Source: Fictibacillus enclensis
Lineage (GTDB): Bacteria > Bacillota > Bacilli > Bacillales > Fictibacillaceae
Assembly: GCF_001457035.1 (NCBI RefSeq)
Contig: NZ_KQ758618.1
Coordinates: 496,001-560,000 of the forward strand
Length of the DNA: 64,000 nucleotides
Direction: 5' to 3'
Position numbers and translations under genes: made by a program
In this document: in pieces, positions 52,250-62,270 of the stretch
Position numbering within the stretch: position 1 is the first letter of the stretch
Layout: each line of letters opens with the position of its first letter
The notes under the pieces: model-generated
What the model was told of the DNA's origin: nothing
Database searches by the model: none
What the model saw: the letters and a program-made list of their open reading frames with translations, nothing else

Positions 52250-53236
52250 CTACTTTGATACGTCTTCGAGTGTAAGTTCTGCAGAGGCCTTTTGGCCATC
52301 CCGATAATAGGTGACGGTAATGTGATCGCCGGCTTGGTGTTTGAAGATATATTCCCGCAGACTTGCTGCAGTGTCAATCTCCTTCCCGTCCAATTCAGTA
52401 ATGACGTCGTAATTTTGCAGGCCGGCTTTTTCTGCTGGACCGCCGGCTTTGACATTCAGAACCACTGCGCCATTTTGGACGGTATCAGGAAGGTTCAAAT
52501 CGTGCTGGCGGGAGGCTGTTGGGATCTGATTCAAGGACTGAGGGACGATTCCCATCTGTGGACGCTTAATCTTGCCCTGTTTTTCCAGTGTCTCGATGGC
52601 CAAATAGCCGAGCGGGTTCCCGATCGCGATGGCCTGCTCACCGGCTTTCACAGCATCTGAATTCCCAAGGTTGGCCACACTCTTTACTTTACTGCCGTCA
52701 ATTTCGAGAAGGCAAGATCCAGCCATTGGTCCGACCCAAGCAGTTTGGCAGAAAGGGTAGTTCCATCGTTTAGTTTCACCTCAAGCTTGTTTCACCTTCC
52801 ACAACATGATGGTTGGTGACCACATACGCTGTATTACCGCTTTTCTTGTAAATGACTCCGGACTCGGATCCAGCTTCCTGTTCATTTGAACCTGAGCCAG
52901 ATAAAGAGGAGGAGGCTTGATAATTATTGACACCTACCACTGACGGAAGTGCTTTCACCATGACGAAACATCCTTTGTACTGGACGAGGTTGAAACAGGG
53001 AGTGTTTTGACTGTGTTGTTCTTGGAATTCTCTTGGGCCGTTGTTACATTCTTTGTGTTGGCTGATTCGGTTTGCCCAATGGATGGTGCGATATCACCCG
53101 TATACATAAACAGGACGCATGCTCCGCCGACCACAGCTCCTGTCAGTCCAGATAGAAAAGGCATCCAGACTTCTTTTCTTTTACCAGTTGAACGGCGTTC
53201 TTGTTCCATGTTCTCCACCATCCTTTTATTATTCAC
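52250..53236 (-). pseudogene. Broken HtrA-type serine protease (YyxA/HtrC-like)
   Basis: Pieces of one membrane-anchored HtrA protease in three frames: cytoplasmic segment plus anchor (53236-52955), protease start with VVGVNNYQ and [11 protein letters not shown] (52961-52776), and the rest with a PDZ domain (52726-52250, GPAEKAGLQNYDVITELDGK). Between pieces 2 and 3 the translation [20 protein letters not shown] is found in another frame. After AIAIGNPLG the sequence jumps to IETLEKQGKIKRPQMG, skipping about 60-70 residues including the catalytic GNSGGPL. At least two frameshifts plus an internal deletion; it cannot make an active protease. Confidence 0.88.
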
Positions 53237-53417
53237 CTGTCAAACAGGCTGTATAAGCTTAGTATGGAGGAACTTCCTTAACTTTTTCTTAATACACGTA
53301 TATTCATAGTTTCGTATGTGTCAATGGTAGTAAAAAAGATCGATAAAATCTTTTTAAATCGCACGATTCAATAAGATTTTTAAAGGATAATTAGTACTTT
53401 ATTACGATGTATGTTTG

Positions 53418-53443
53418 AATATTCATACGATACTATGAATATT
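53418..53443. promoter_or_regulatory. Long palindrome upstream of the carboxypeptidase gene
   Basis: AATATTCATA-CGATAC-TATGAATATT is a perfect 10-bp dyad about 25 bases before the ribosome site. A related half (ATATTCATAGTTTCGTAT) lies at 53300-53317 in inverse orientation. Looks like a regulator-binding site; the protein is unknown. Confidence 0.55.
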
Positions 53444-53482
53444 GTAATAGTTTTCCAAAAATGAAAAAGAGGAGATGGGTTG

Positions 53483-55912
53483 ATGGGATTAAAACAGAAA
53501 GCGGCGACGGGACTAATAGGGCTCAGCATTCTGGCTGCACCGTATGCTGCGCTGGCTGAATCACCGGCCAAAGCACAGGTCGGGTGGCATAATGTCAATG
53601 TTTATGAAACGCAAGATGAGAAAGATGGCAGCCTGTTTAACAGTGAAAACTATGATTTTGTGAAATACAGCAAAATTGGACAGAAGTTGATGGACATTCA
53701 AAAACAAAGTCCTCGCGTAAAAGTAGAGAAACAGGGGAAGTCCGCCGATGGCAAAGATATGTATGTCGTGACGGTTGCAGAGCCGTCCGCTAATGGGAAA
53801 ATGGGATATTACAAGAAACTGAGAAAGCAAATGTTTAAGAATCCCGAAAAGGCACAGAAATTTATTGAGAAGCATCCTGATGTAAAGGTGCCTGTCATGA
53901 TCAACGGTTCCATTCATGGAACAGAGTTTTCGGGATCGGATGCCGTGCTTCAGCTAATCGAGCGATTTGCGAAAGAGAATGATGCAGAAACTAAAAAAAT
54001 CCTCAGCACGCAAATCTTAATTTTTAATGTCGTGGCGAATCCGGATGGGCGTGTGAATGCGACGCGTTTTAATGGCAATGGCATCGAGTTAAACCGTGAT
54101 TTCATTACCCAGTCCCAGCCGGAAACACAGCAGATGGTGTCACTCATCACCGAATGGAACCCGATGGTGTTCCTGGATCTGCATGGTTATGTAAAGGCCT
54201 ATGGAGGACCGGACCATCCAGGACTGATTGAACCATGTACGCCGCCGCATAACCCGAACTATGAGTATGATCTGTTCTCCAAGTGGTCCATGAATCAGGC
54301 GGAAGCGATGGAGGATGAAATTGTCAGCAACCGAAGCGACTATCAAAATACCAATACCTCGACTTCAAAGGTGGATTACCAGAACATGACGGGTGCTTAC
54401 ATACCACAGCGTGATGATACAGCAGGATGGGATGATTATCCTCCAATTTTCACTCCAATGTATGCCATGTATCACGGTTCTTACGGCTATACCCTGGAAA
54501 CGCCGACCAATGACTGGGATGGTGTAAAGTGGCATTATGATGCGGTGATGGGGGCATTGAATTATGCCGCACAAAACAAAACAGGCATGGTGGAGGACCA
54601 GATTGAAGTGTTCAAGCGCGGTATTAACTTTGACCATCCTTTCCATAAGAAAGGCTTTTTCCCGAAAGCCTACATTTTGCCGTCAGATCCAAAAGATTCT
54701 ACTGCCACAGAAAAAGCGGTCAACCATTTGATTAAAAATGACATTGATGTAAGCAAAGCCGTCCAGCCATTCACCTTTGACGGAAAAACGTATCCGGCCG
54801 GAACGTACGTGGTGAACATGAGCCAGGCAAAAGCGGGACTGGCCAATACCATGCTCTGGGATGGAGAAGATATTACCAATGATACACCGGCCATGTACGA
54901 TATTTCAGCATGGAGCCTGCCTGAGCTTTGGGGCTTTGATGCGATTCAAGTGCCGGCGGACAGCAGCACAACCTTCTCTCTTGCTCCGGTAAAAGAAGCC
55001 GACGATCAGGGACATCTAGTAGGGGATGGCCCATACCAGATTCCGAATACGTCTGTGAAATCCGTAGAGCTTGCCAATAAATTGGTTCAAAAGGGATATG
55101 TGGTCAAGCGTGATGCAAATGGTGATTTCTATCTTAATAGCAAGATCACCCTTGATGCTGTGAGACTCGTCCGTTATTCGGGGCTGACCATCTTGAGTGC
55201 CAAGATTCCAGCAGGTGCGAAAAACGTGCAATCCGTGAAGGTAACCATTTTAAAAGATGGTGGAATGAGCAAGGCACAATCGCATTCAGGAACAAAGCTG
55301 GCGCTTGAACGACTGGGCTTCAACGTAAAAGAATTAACACCAACCGAGCTTGCCAATAAGGGGCTGGGCACTACCGATGTCTTTTTCTACAGCGGAACGT
55401 CCAATCTGATATCCTATAAAAATAGTAAAGCCAATGCCGAGTTTGGCTTGGAAAACGAAGCACAGTTCGAGTCCTTCAAAAAGAAAATTACTGACTTTGT
55501 AAATGGCGGCGGAAAATATATCGCAGTCGGAGCCGGGGCAGCCAGTGCAGCAAAAACACTTGGACTCACAAACGTAACCATCAACAAAGGCAATGGTGAT
55601 TCAAATGGAATTGTCCGTGTCGACTACAAGAACAATCCATTAACTCAAGGCTATAAATCCAGTGATTACGGCTTCGTATATGGTCCAGTATGGTACTCCG
55701 ACACCGATGGCTATGATACAGTGGCAACCTTTAAAAACAATGCTGATTTCTTTGTGGCCGGTCATTGGAAAAATCGCCAGGCCGCTCAAGGACAGCCGGT
55801 TATCATCAAAGACAAGTCCAAAGATGTGACTCTGATGGGAATTGAAGCAGGTTTCCGAGATCATAACGATTATCTGTTCCGCCTGCTTTCCAACGCTGTT
55901 TACAGCAAGTAA
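53483..55912 (+). CDS. Secreted M14 family metallocarboxypeptidase
   Basis: An 809-residue exported protein: signal peptide (about 1-25, ending AALA), then a zinc carboxypeptidase domain with HGTE (H145, E148), NPDGRVNATRFN, NRDFITQSQPETQ and FLDLHGY giving the third ligand, and YGYTLETP with a likely catalytic Glu. Residues 400-809 form a large C-terminal part including a type 1 glutamine amidotransferase-like region (KYIAVGAGAAS...). Probably degrades peptides or peptidoglycan stems outside the cell. ATG 53483 is favoured over TTG 53480 by spacing from GAGGAG. Confidence 0.88.
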   Translation: MGLKQKAATGLIGLSILAAPYAALAESPAKAQVGWHNVNVYETQDEKDGSLFNSENYDFVKYSKIGQKLMDIQKQSPRVKVEKQGKSADGKDMYVVTVAEPSANGKMGYYKKLRKQMFKNPEKAQKFIEKHPDVKVPVMINGSIHGTEFSGSDAVLQLIERFAKENDAETKKILSTQILIFNVVANPDGRVNATRFNGNGIELNRDFITQSQPETQQMVSLITEWNPMVFLDLHGYVKAYGGPDHPGLIEPCTPPHNPNYEYDLFSKWSMNQAEAMEDEIVSNRSDYQNTNTSTSKVDYQNMTGAYIPQRDDTAGWDDYPPIFTPMYAMYHGSYGYTLETPTNDWDGVKWHYDAVMGALNYAAQNKTGMVEDQIEVFKRGINFDHPFHKKGFFPKAYILPSDPKDSTATEKAVNHLIKNDIDVSKAVQPFTFDGKTYPAGTYVVNMSQAKAGLANTMLWDGEDITNDTPAMYDISAWSLPELWGFDAIQVPADSSTTFSLAPVKEADDQGHLVGDGPYQIPNTSVKSVELANKLVQKGYVVKRDANGDFYLNSKITLDAVRLVRYSGLTILSAKIPAGAKNVQSVKVTILKDGGMSKAQSHSGTKLALERLGFNVKELTPTELANKGLGTTDVFFYSGTSNLISYKNSKANAEFGLENEAQFESFKKKITDFVNGGGKYIAVGAGAASAAKTLGLTNVTINKGNGDSNGIVRVDYKNNPLTQGYKSSDYGFVYGPVWYSDTDGYDTVATFKNNADFFVAGHWKNRQAAQGQPVIIKDKSKDVTLMGIEAGFRDHNDYLFRLLSNAVYSK

Positions 55913-55925
55913 TGAATGAGCAAGT

Positions 55926-56060
55926 CCGTATCAATATGCACTAGGACTTGCGGCCAAGCTCGGAACATCTGTGATCGATTTCCCTGGCAATCATGTGGGA
56001 AGCAGCATGCATCCAAAAGAGTTCTCGGACAGATTGCATAAAGTATTGAGTCGGTTTTAA
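55926..56060 (+). pseudogene. C-terminal remnant of an alpha/beta hydrolase
   Basis: Translation gives PYQYALGLAAKLGTSVIDFP then GNHVGSSMHPKEFSDRLHKV and a stop. This is the usual C-terminal end of alpha/beta hydrolases (LGT...FPGxHxG...P..F...L, with the catalytic His). No start codon, ribosome site or upstream part exists; only about 45 codons remain. Confidence 0.65.
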
Positions 56061-56068
56061 ACAAAAAA

Positions 56069-56104
56069 AGAGAGGGAGCTGCCTGGCTGCAGTCCCTCTC
56101 TTTT
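56069..56104. terminator. Bidirectional terminator
   Basis: AGAGAGGGA/TCCCTCTCT stem (56069-56077, 56093-56101) with A- and T-runs, downstream of the hydrolase remnant and of potD. Confidence 0.85.
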
Positions 56105-56106
56105 TT

Positions 56107-57180
56107 TTACTTCCGGTGCATCTTAAATTCCAAGAACAGCTCATTATAGTAGGCTAAATTCTTTTTACCGAGGTTTTCATATACCTCAAGTTTTTCTGTC
56201 AGTTTAGGCGACGGATAAAAGCGCTCATCGTTGACCGTTTCTTTCGGCATGTAAGCGAGGGCTTTTTTATTTGGTGTGGAATAGTTCACGTATTCCGCAT
56301 TTTGTGCGGCTACTTTTGGATCGAGCATAAAGTTCATAAATTTAAGTGCAGCTTCTTTGTTTTTTGCTGTTTTTGGAATGACCATGTTGTCAAACCAGAG
56401 GTTGGATCCTTCTTTCGGTACGACATATTCGAGATCCTCGTTCTCGCTCATAATCTCGGAGGCAACACCCGACCATACGATACCGATGGAAGCTTCCTCG
56501 TTCTGAAGCAGCAGGCGGATTTCATCGCCGACGATGGCCTTAATGTTCGGTGTTAAGGTATCCAGCTTTCGTTTCGCTTCCTGCAGGTGGGCATGGTTTG
56601 TGTCATTCAGGGAATAACCAAGGCTGTTCAGCCCCATTCCCATGATTTCACGGGCGCCGTCAACCAGCAGAATCTTATTCCTCAAATCAGGATCCCACAA
56701 GTCATTCCAGCTGGTGATTTTTTTGCCATTCAGCATTTTCGGATTGTAGACGATCCCGACTGTTCCCCAGAAATAAGGAACAGAATATTTGTTGCCTTCA
56801 TCAAACGGAAGATCCATAAAACGTGGGTCAATATTTTTTAAATTCGGAAGCTTGGAGTGATCCAGTGGAATCAAGAGATGCTCCTTCCGCATCTTATCGA
56901 TCATATATTCAGATGGAACAGCAATATCGTACGTTGTTCCGCCTTGCTGAATCTTGGTCAGCATCGCTTCATTGGAGTCAAAGGTTTCATAGATGACTTT
57001 AATGCCGGTCTCCTTTTCAAAGCGTTTAATCAAATCCGTGTCAATATAATCTCCCCAGTTATAAATGGTGAGTGTGTTTTTGCCAGAATAGCCCTGTGAT
57101 GAATTAAGTTCAGACAGTGCATAAAAGAGAACGGCAGAAACAAGAATGATACCAAGAAAAAAGCGGAGAAGCTTGCTCAT
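56107..57180 (-). CDS. potD: Spermidine/putrescine-binding protein PotD
   Basis: A 357-residue polyamine-binding protein of the ABC importer PotABCD. The N-terminal hydrophobic segment acts as an uncleaved or signal-like anchor; the mature part starts with TLTIYNWGDYIDTDLI, the PotD hallmark, followed by TYDIAVPSEYMIDKM and VPYFWGTVGIVYN. The start codon overlaps the potC stop (ATGA), so the two are translated together. Last gene of the operon. Confidence 0.93.
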   Translation of the reverse strand: MSKLLRFFLGIILVSAVLFYALSELNSSQGYSGKNTLTIYNWGDYIDTDLIKRFEKETGIKVIYETFDSNEAMLTKIQQGGTTYDIAVPSEYMIDKMRKEHLLIPLDHSKLPNLKNIDPRFMDLPFDEGNKYSVPYFWGTVGIVYNPKMLNGKKITSWNDLWDPDLRNKILLVDGAREIMGMGLNSLGYSLNDTNHAHLQEAKRKLDTLTPNIKAIVGDEIRLLLQNEEASIGIVWSGVASEIMSENEDLEYVVPKEGSNLWFDNMVIPKTAKNKEAALKFMNFMLDPKVAAQNAEYVNYSTPNKKALAYMPKETVNDERFYPSPKLTEKLEVYENLGKKNLAYYNELFLEFKMHRK

Positions 57181-57992
57181 TTTTTACCCCCCCATCTTCC
57201 CGGCCGGTTGCGATGCGAAATAAAGTAATATACAACAACGAGCACAAGTGTAAATAAAAACAGAAGGGCGGACAGAGCATTGATATTAAGCGATATTCCC
57301 CGGCGTGCCAGCGAATAGATCTCCACAGAAAGGGTGGTAAAGCCATTTCCGGTCACGAAAAAAGTAACGGCAAAATCATCAAGTGAATAGGTCAGTGCCA
57401 TGAAAAACCCTGCAAAGATTCCTGGTGTAATAAAGGGCAGTATAACCTTTGTCAGCACATTCCATTGGCTTGCACCAAGATCTCTGGCCGCATCAATCAA
57501 GGTCGGACTCATTTCGGACAGCTTCGGCAGCACCATAAGCACCACAATCGGTATACTGAACGCGATATGTGAAAGGAGTACTGAATACATCCCCAGTTTA
57601 ATACCTGCCATTGTAAACAGAATCAGAAAGGACGCGCCAATGATAACATCCGGACTGACAATCAGCACATTGTTCAGCGAGAGAAGCGTATTCTTCGTCT
57701 GACGCTTGCGGATGCTGTGGATGCCCAGAGCCCCCAGTGTACCGATGATTGTCGCAAACAGCGAAGAAACGAGTGCAATGACCAGGGTATTCAGTACAAT
57801 GATCAGCAGCCTGGAATCCTGGAACAGTTCCTTGTACCAGTCCAATGTAAAACTTTTAAAGTTATACATAGTGCCGCCGCTGTTAAATGAATAAAACACA
57901 AGGAAGAAAATAGGTGCATAAAGGATGAAAAAGATGAGCACCAGATATATGCGTGATAAAGGTGTAATTCTTTGTTCCAATTTATACACCAC
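57177..57992 (-). CDS. potC: Polyamine ABC transporter permease PotC
   Basis: A 271-residue permease with six membrane helices and the EAA loop DAARDLGASQWNVLTKVILP. It pairs with PotB in the membrane channel for spermidine/putrescine. The start is GTG (57992 or 57989) with only a weak ribosome site, overlapping the end of potB by 11 bases, so it depends on translational coupling. Confidence 0.92.
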   Translation of the reverse strand: MVYKLEQRITPLSRIYLVLIFFILYAPIFFLVFYSFNSGGTMYNFKSFTLDWYKELFQDSRLLIIVLNTLVIALVSSLFATIIGTLGALGIHSIRKRQTKNTLLSLNNVLIVSPDVIIGASFLILFTMAGIKLGMYSVLLSHIAFSIPIVVLMVLPKLSEMSPTLIDAARDLGASQWNVLTKVILPFITPGIFAGFFMALTYSLDDFAVTFFVTGNGFTTLSVEIYSLARRGISLNINALSALLFLFTLVLVVVYYFISHRNRPGRWGGKK

Positions 57993-58785
57993 GCTTTCGG
58001 TTCCCGGTCAGGCTGATGATCAGGAACATGATAAGAATTAAGAACACAGCGATGGTGGAGCCCATGCCCCAGTCCTGTGTTACGAGAAACTGCTGTTCAA
58101 TGGCTGTACCAAGCGTGATGACACGGTTTCCCGCGATCAATCGCGTGAGCATGAACAGAGACAAGGCGGGTATAAAAACGACCTGGCAGCCTGCCTTCAC
58201 ACCGTCAATCGTCAGCGGAAATATGACTCGGCGGAAGGTGATCCATTTGGATGCTCCCAAATCATTGGCCGCATCCAGCAGCGTCGGATTCAGCTCATTC
58301 AACGCATTGAAAATCGGCAGGATCATAAATGGAATAAAAATATAGACCGATACAAAAACAAAGCTGAAATCGGTAAACAAAATTTGCTTTGAACCAATGC
58401 CGATAGCTTCCAAAAAACTGTTCGCAATACCTTTTGTGCCAAAAATACCGAGAAACGCATAAGCCTTCAGAAGAAGGTTAATCCATGACGGCACAATAAT
58501 CAGCAGAAGCCACAGCTGCTTATGTTTGGTTTTTGTCAGCAAGTAGGCCGTCGGATACGCAATGATTAATGAAATAACCGTAATCAAAAACGCATACCAG
58601 AAGGAACTCAGGGTCATTTTTAAATAGACCGCAGTGAAGAACGTCTTGTAGTTGACCAGCGAAAAATGTCCTTCGATATCAAAAAACGAATAGTAAATAA
58701 CGAGCAGCAGCGGAGCCACTACAAACAGAACAATCCAAAGAGCGTACGGAAACAGATACAAATTGCGGGTTACTTTATTGTTCAT
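57982..58785 (-). CDS. potB: Polyamine ABC transporter permease PotB
   Basis: A 267-residue permease with six membrane helices and the EAA loop [23 protein letters not shown] 58785 lies 6 bases after GGAG and matches the family N-terminus ([16 protein letters not shown]); upstream in-frame codons belong to the end of potA, which it overlaps by 11 bases. Confidence 0.92.
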   Translation of the reverse strand: MNNKVTRNLYLFPYALWIVLFVVAPLLLVIYYSFFDIEGHFSLVNYKTFFTAVYLKMTLSSFWYAFLITVISLIIAYPTAYLLTKTKHKQLWLLLIIVPSWINLLLKAYAFLGIFGTKGIANSFLEAIGIGSKQILFTDFSFVFVSVYIFIPFMILPIFNALNELNPTLLDAANDLGASKWITFRRVIFPLTIDGVKAGCQVVFIPALSLFMLTRLIAGNRVITLGTAIEQQFLVTQDWGMGSTIAVFLILIMFLIISLTGNRKRGV

Positions 58786-59881
58786 GGGCATCTCCTGCAG
58801 AGTAAGCTTCCAAACGGCGGTCAAAATCCGCTTCGGTTTCCCCTAACCGCATAACGTGAATCGCCTCCGGATCAAAGTACAATCCAATCTCATCACCGAC
58901 TGCCGCTTTCCTTGTGGAATGGACGAGCCATTCGTTGCCGTCTTTGTCATAGCAGCTGATTTCGTAGTGAACGCCACGGAACAGCTGGGAATCTACCTTT
59001 ACTTGAAGATTTCCGCGTTCAAGCGTAGTGATTTCCAAATCTTCCGGACGGATCACGATGTCCACGGATTCATTCGGATTGAGGCCTCTGTCCACGCACT
59101 CAAATTGGCCGCCGACGAATTCCACAAGGTAATCTTTGATCATTTTTCCTTCGACAATGTTGGATTCCCCGATAAAGTCAGCAACAAAGCGGTTAATGGG
59201 TTCGTCATAAATATCGATCGGCGTGCCGCTTTGCTGGATGATTCCTTTGTTCAAGACGAAAATCTCATCAGACATGGCAAGGGCTTCTTCCTGGTCATGA
59301 GTAACGAAAATAAAGGTGATGCCCAGCCGGCGCTGCAGTTCACGCAGCTCATACTGCATCTCTGTCCGCAGTTTTAAGTCAAGAGCAGATAGAGGCTCGT
59401 CCAGCAAAATCACTTCAGGCTCATTGACGATGGCCCGCGCAATCGCCACACGCTGCCGCTGTCCGCCGGACATTTCACGGATCTCACGGGTTTCATAACC
59501 GTCCAGGTTGACGAAACTCAATGCTTCCCTGACCTTTTTTTGAATACCGGCATTCTTCATTTTTTTAATGCGCAGTCCAAAAGCTACATTTTCAAATACA
59601 TTCAAATGAGGAAAAAGAGCATAATCCTGAAAGACTGTGTTCACCTGACGTTTATTGGCAGGCACATCATTGATTTTTTTGCCATTAAAAAAAATTTCTC
59701 CCTTTGTGGCTTCCGTAAATCCGGCGATCAGGCGAAGAATGGTCGTTTTTCCGCAGCCTGATGGGCCCAGCAGGGTGTAAAACTTTCCCCGTTCAATTTC
59801 AAAACTTACATGATCCAGCACAGCCGGATCATTATCATACTGTTTGGTAACCTGTTTAAATTGAATAATAGCGTTTGTCAT
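58775..59881 (-). CDS. potA: Polyamine ABC transporter ATPase PotA
   Basis: A 368-residue ATPase: Walker [11 protein letters not shown]-loop, signature [10 protein letters not shown], Walker [13 protein letters not shown] and the H-loop VTHDQ, followed by a C-terminal TOBE-type regulatory domain (about 240-345). It energises PotBC. GAGGGG precedes ATG 59881. First gene of the potABCD operon. Confidence 0.95.
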   Translation of the reverse strand: MTNAIIQFKQVTKQYDNDPAVLDHVSFEIERGKFYTLLGPSGCGKTTILRLIAGFTEATKGEIFFNGKKINDVPANKRQVNTVFQDYALFPHLNVFENVAFGLRIKKMKNAGIQKKVREALSFVNLDGYETREIREMSGGQRQRVAIARAIVNEPEVILLDEPLSALDLKLRTEMQYELRELQRRLGITFIFVTHDQEEALAMSDEIFVLNKGIIQQSGTPIDIYDEPINRFVADFIGESNIVEGKMIKDYLVEFVGGQFECVDRGLNPNESVDIVIRPEDLEITTLERGNLQVKVDSQLFRGVHYEISCYDKDGNEWLVHSTRKAAVGDEIGLYFDPEAIHVMRLGETEADFDRRLEAYSAGDAHEQ

Positions 59882-60037
59882 CGCAACCCCTCATCTATCC
59901 CAATTTCAACAACTGTTTGTCTATACCGTCATTAAATAAACTGAACCTTTTTGTTCTGAACAATTATACCTGAAAACCCGATCATTTTTAACAAAAAAAC
60001 CTGGAGTTATCGAGGCAGGATAAGTGAGATCATTTAA

Positions 60038-60064
60038 GGGAGCATTTCGATGCTCCCTATTTTT
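60038..60064 (+). terminator. Orphan hairpin with T-run
   Basis: GGGAGCA/TGCTCCC stem (60038-60044, 60051-60057) then TATTTTT. No plus-strand gene precedes it. The gap 59882-60350 (469 bases) otherwise holds only a promoter-like region, a cre-like site and small hairpins near 60115-60145. Confidence 0.5.
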
Positions 60065-60083
60065 CATTTTATCGGGGTAGTCC

Positions 60084-60109
60084 TATAATAGAAGTTGAAA
60101 GCGCTATCT
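60084..60109 (+). promoter_or_regulatory. TATAAT with downstream cre-like site before the aldo/keto reductase gene
   Basis: TATAAT at 60084-60089 is followed by TGAAAGCGCTATCT (60096-60109), which fits the CcpA cre consensus with one mismatch. Placed just downstream of the presumed start, it would block transcription in glucose. No clear -35 was found. Confidence 0.45.
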
Positions 60110-60350
60110 TATAACGAGATACAATGTCTCCTATTTGAATAGGTACAAGATTATGAGAATCATGAACTGAAAGAAGGTGATACAGCCGAGGGTGACTCCC
60201 GATACAATATATAGCTATGGCTTTGTCTACTAAACCAGCATGAAGAAGGGGAACATGACCTCAGGCGTATAAAGAAGAGTTATTACTGGTATAAAAATGT
60301 GGTCCAAACAAGCAGAGAAGAGATTTAACGATTTAGAGGAGGCTTTTTTA

Positions 60351-61361
60351 ATGGTATACAGTGCAGTTAACAATCGCTATGAGACGATGAAATATAACCG
60401 AAGCGGTCGTTCAGGCCTTCAGCTCCCAGCCATTTCACTGGGCCTGTGGCATAACTTTGGCGGAGTCGATCCGTATGAAAACGGCCGTGCCATGCTGAGA
60501 CGGGCATTTGATTTGGGCATCACCCACTTCGATCTGGCGAACAATTACGGCCCTCCGGCCGGTTCAGCGGAGGAGATGTTTGGAAACATCTTGAAAACGG
60601 ACTTTGCGCCCTACCGCGATGAGATGATTATTTCGACAAAAGCCGGTTACTATATGTGGCCGGGGCCTTATGGCGAGTGGGGCTCCAAGAAGTATCTAAC
60701 CGCCAGTCTTGATCAGAGCTTAAAACGAATGGGGCTGGACTATGTGGACATCTTCTATTCCCACCGTCCTGATCCAAACACCCCTCTGGAAGAAACGATG
60801 GCAGCGCTTGATGCGGTTGTCCGCCAGGGAAAAGCGCTGTATGTGGGTATTTCCAGCTACAGCCCTGAACAAACGGAAGAAGCCATCAGAATTCTGAACG
60901 ACCTGGGAACTCCTCTTTTAATCCATCAGCCAAGCTATTCCATGCTCAACCGCTGGATTGAGGACGGCCTGCAGGATGTACTGGAGGAAAATGGTGTCGG
61001 TTCCATCGCCTTCTGTCCACTGGCTCAAGGATTGCTGACACCAAAGTATTTGGACGGTGTTCCAGAAGATTCAAGGGCGGCTAAATCTACTGGAGCCCTT
61101 GATGAAAACAGTGTAACGCCAGAGGTTATTGAAAAAGTAAAGCGGTTGAACGATATTGCCGCCAACCGTGGCCAAAGCCTTCCGCAGTTGGCGCTGGCCT
61201 GGGTGCTTCGCGGCGGGAAAGTGACTTCTGCGCTAATTGGCGCCAGCAAGGTGAGCCAAATCGAAGACAATGTGAAAGCTCTTGATAATCTTGATTTTAG
61301 TGATGAAGAACTGCAGCGAATTGATGATATCCTCATGGTGAATAGCTCGGTTCGTTCTTAA
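60351..61361 (+). CDS. Aldo/keto reductase, YghZ-type
   Basis: A 336-residue NADPH-dependent aldo/keto reductase of the YghZ (L-glyceraldehyde-3-phosphate reductase) branch. Catalytic residues are seen in FDLANNYGPPAGSAEE (Asp and Tyr), STKAGYYMWPGPYGE with the Lys, and FYSHRPDPNTPLEE with the His; the coenzyme loop is IGASKVSQI near the end. ATG 60351 follows GAGGAGG by 8 bases; the frame start at 60297 has no such site. Probably detoxifies methylglyoxal or other aldehydes. Confidence 0.92.
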   Translation: MVYSAVNNRYETMKYNRSGRSGLQLPAISLGLWHNFGGVDPYENGRAMLRRAFDLGITHFDLANNYGPPAGSAEEMFGNILKTDFAPYRDEMIISTKAGYYMWPGPYGEWGSKKYLTASLDQSLKRMGLDYVDIFYSHRPDPNTPLEETMAALDAVVRQGKALYVGISSYSPEQTEEAIRILNDLGTPLLIHQPSYSMLNRWIEDGLQDVLEENGVGSIAFCPLAQGLLTPKYLDGVPEDSRAAKSTGALDENSVTPEVIEKVKRLNDIAANRGQSLPQLALAWVLRGGKVTSALIGASKVSQIEDNVKALDNLDFSDEELQRIDDILMVNSSVRS

Positions 61362-61370
61362 CAACAAAAA

Positions 61371-61406
61371 AGAACTGATACGATGCGCGTATCAGTTCTT
61401 TTTTTG
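61371..61406 (+). terminator. Aldo/keto reductase terminator
   Basis: Perfect 12-bp stem (61371-61382 with 61388-61399) and seven T. Confidence 0.88.
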
Positions 61407-61491
61407 TGCTTGATGAGTAGTTAGTTAACATAACCTGGTTTTAGATTATGGCGGGTAAACCGGCTATTTCTGCGGGTATTTCACAATACCA

Positions 61492-61851
61492 TTACTCTTT
61501 TGATTGCAGCGGCTTATCAAAGACAAAAACGGTCATGGCGATATCAGCTTCAATATCGATATCTGAAAAGATACGAACGATATGGGCGCCCATAAGTTCT
61601 TCAAACCTCTGGCGCACGCCTTTGTCGTTGTAGATTTTTTTAACAAATTCAGTCCGCGCTTCATGCACCATTTTTTCGCCATCTATAGAATTCATCATGA
61701 ACTTTTCGATATTTGTGAGATTCCCCCTCATTTCACTGACCGCCCATGAACCGATAAAGCGGGTGCTGATTTCTTTAGGGCCGTTGCCGACAAATTCTTT
61801 TCGAATTTCCCGTACAAGCATACTGAATTGATGTTCCATATTTCTGCTCAT
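61492..61851 (-). CDS. DUF2294 family protein
   Basis: A 119-residue soluble protein matching DUF2294: REIRKEFVGNGPKEISTRFI, LTNIEKFM and FEELMGAHIVRIFSDIDIEA. Its biochemical role is unknown. In Bacillus-type genomes this family is often found near formate dehydrogenase genes, as here, where it ends the operon. ATG 61851 has AAAGGAGATG upstream; the longer frame from 61875 overlaps the preceding gene. Confidence 0.82.
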   Translation of the reverse strand: MSRNMEHQFSMLVREIRKEFVGNGPKEISTRFIGSWAVSEMRGNLTNIEKFMMNSIDGEKMVHEARTEFVKKIYNDKGVRQRFEELMGAHIVRIFSDIDIEADIAMTVFVFDKPLQSKE

Positions 61852-61864
61852 TGTTTCATCTCCT

Positions 61865-62269
61865 TTAACCGCCAAAAGGTTTTCCCTTGCGCATCATCAG
61901 CAGGTAACTGAAAGTGAGCACAAGGATGACAAGCGACAGCCAAAAGTTTTCCTGCGGGTTCTGGTTGTTCACGATAATAAACCTTACGCTAGCAGTAATG
62001 CCAATATATAAAAGGTAGCCCAGAGGAAAATGGTGGCTCTCACTAAAATATTTCACGATCATTGATATAAAGGCAAAGTAGAGGAAGAAAACCAATACTT
62101 TTCCCAGTATAACATGCACATTGGTCTGATGATGCAGGGCATCGCTGATAATATAGAAAAGCTCGCGAAACAGAAAAAACAGCAAAGTGAGAGCCAGCAG
62201 GACTAGAGAAAGATTTAACAGATATTGAAACCCTTTACTCAGGGTTTTCCATTCCATCAACTGTTTCAT
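61865..62269 (-). CDS. PsiE-like membrane protein
   Basis: A 134-residue protein with four hydrophobic helices (about 14-37, 50-70, 80-98, 108-126), fitting the phosphate-starvation-inducible PsiE family. Function unknown; in this operon it may help the membrane association of the formate dehydrogenase system. One base separates it from the stop of the DUF1641 gene. Confidence 0.8.
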   Translation of the reverse strand: MKQLMEWKTLSKGFQYLLNLSLVLLALTLLFFLFRELFYIISDALHHQTNVHVILGKVLVFFLYFAFISMIVKYFSESHHFPLGYLLYIGITASVRFIIVNNQNPQENFWLSLVILVLTFSYLLMMRKGKPFGG

Positions 62270-62270
62270 T

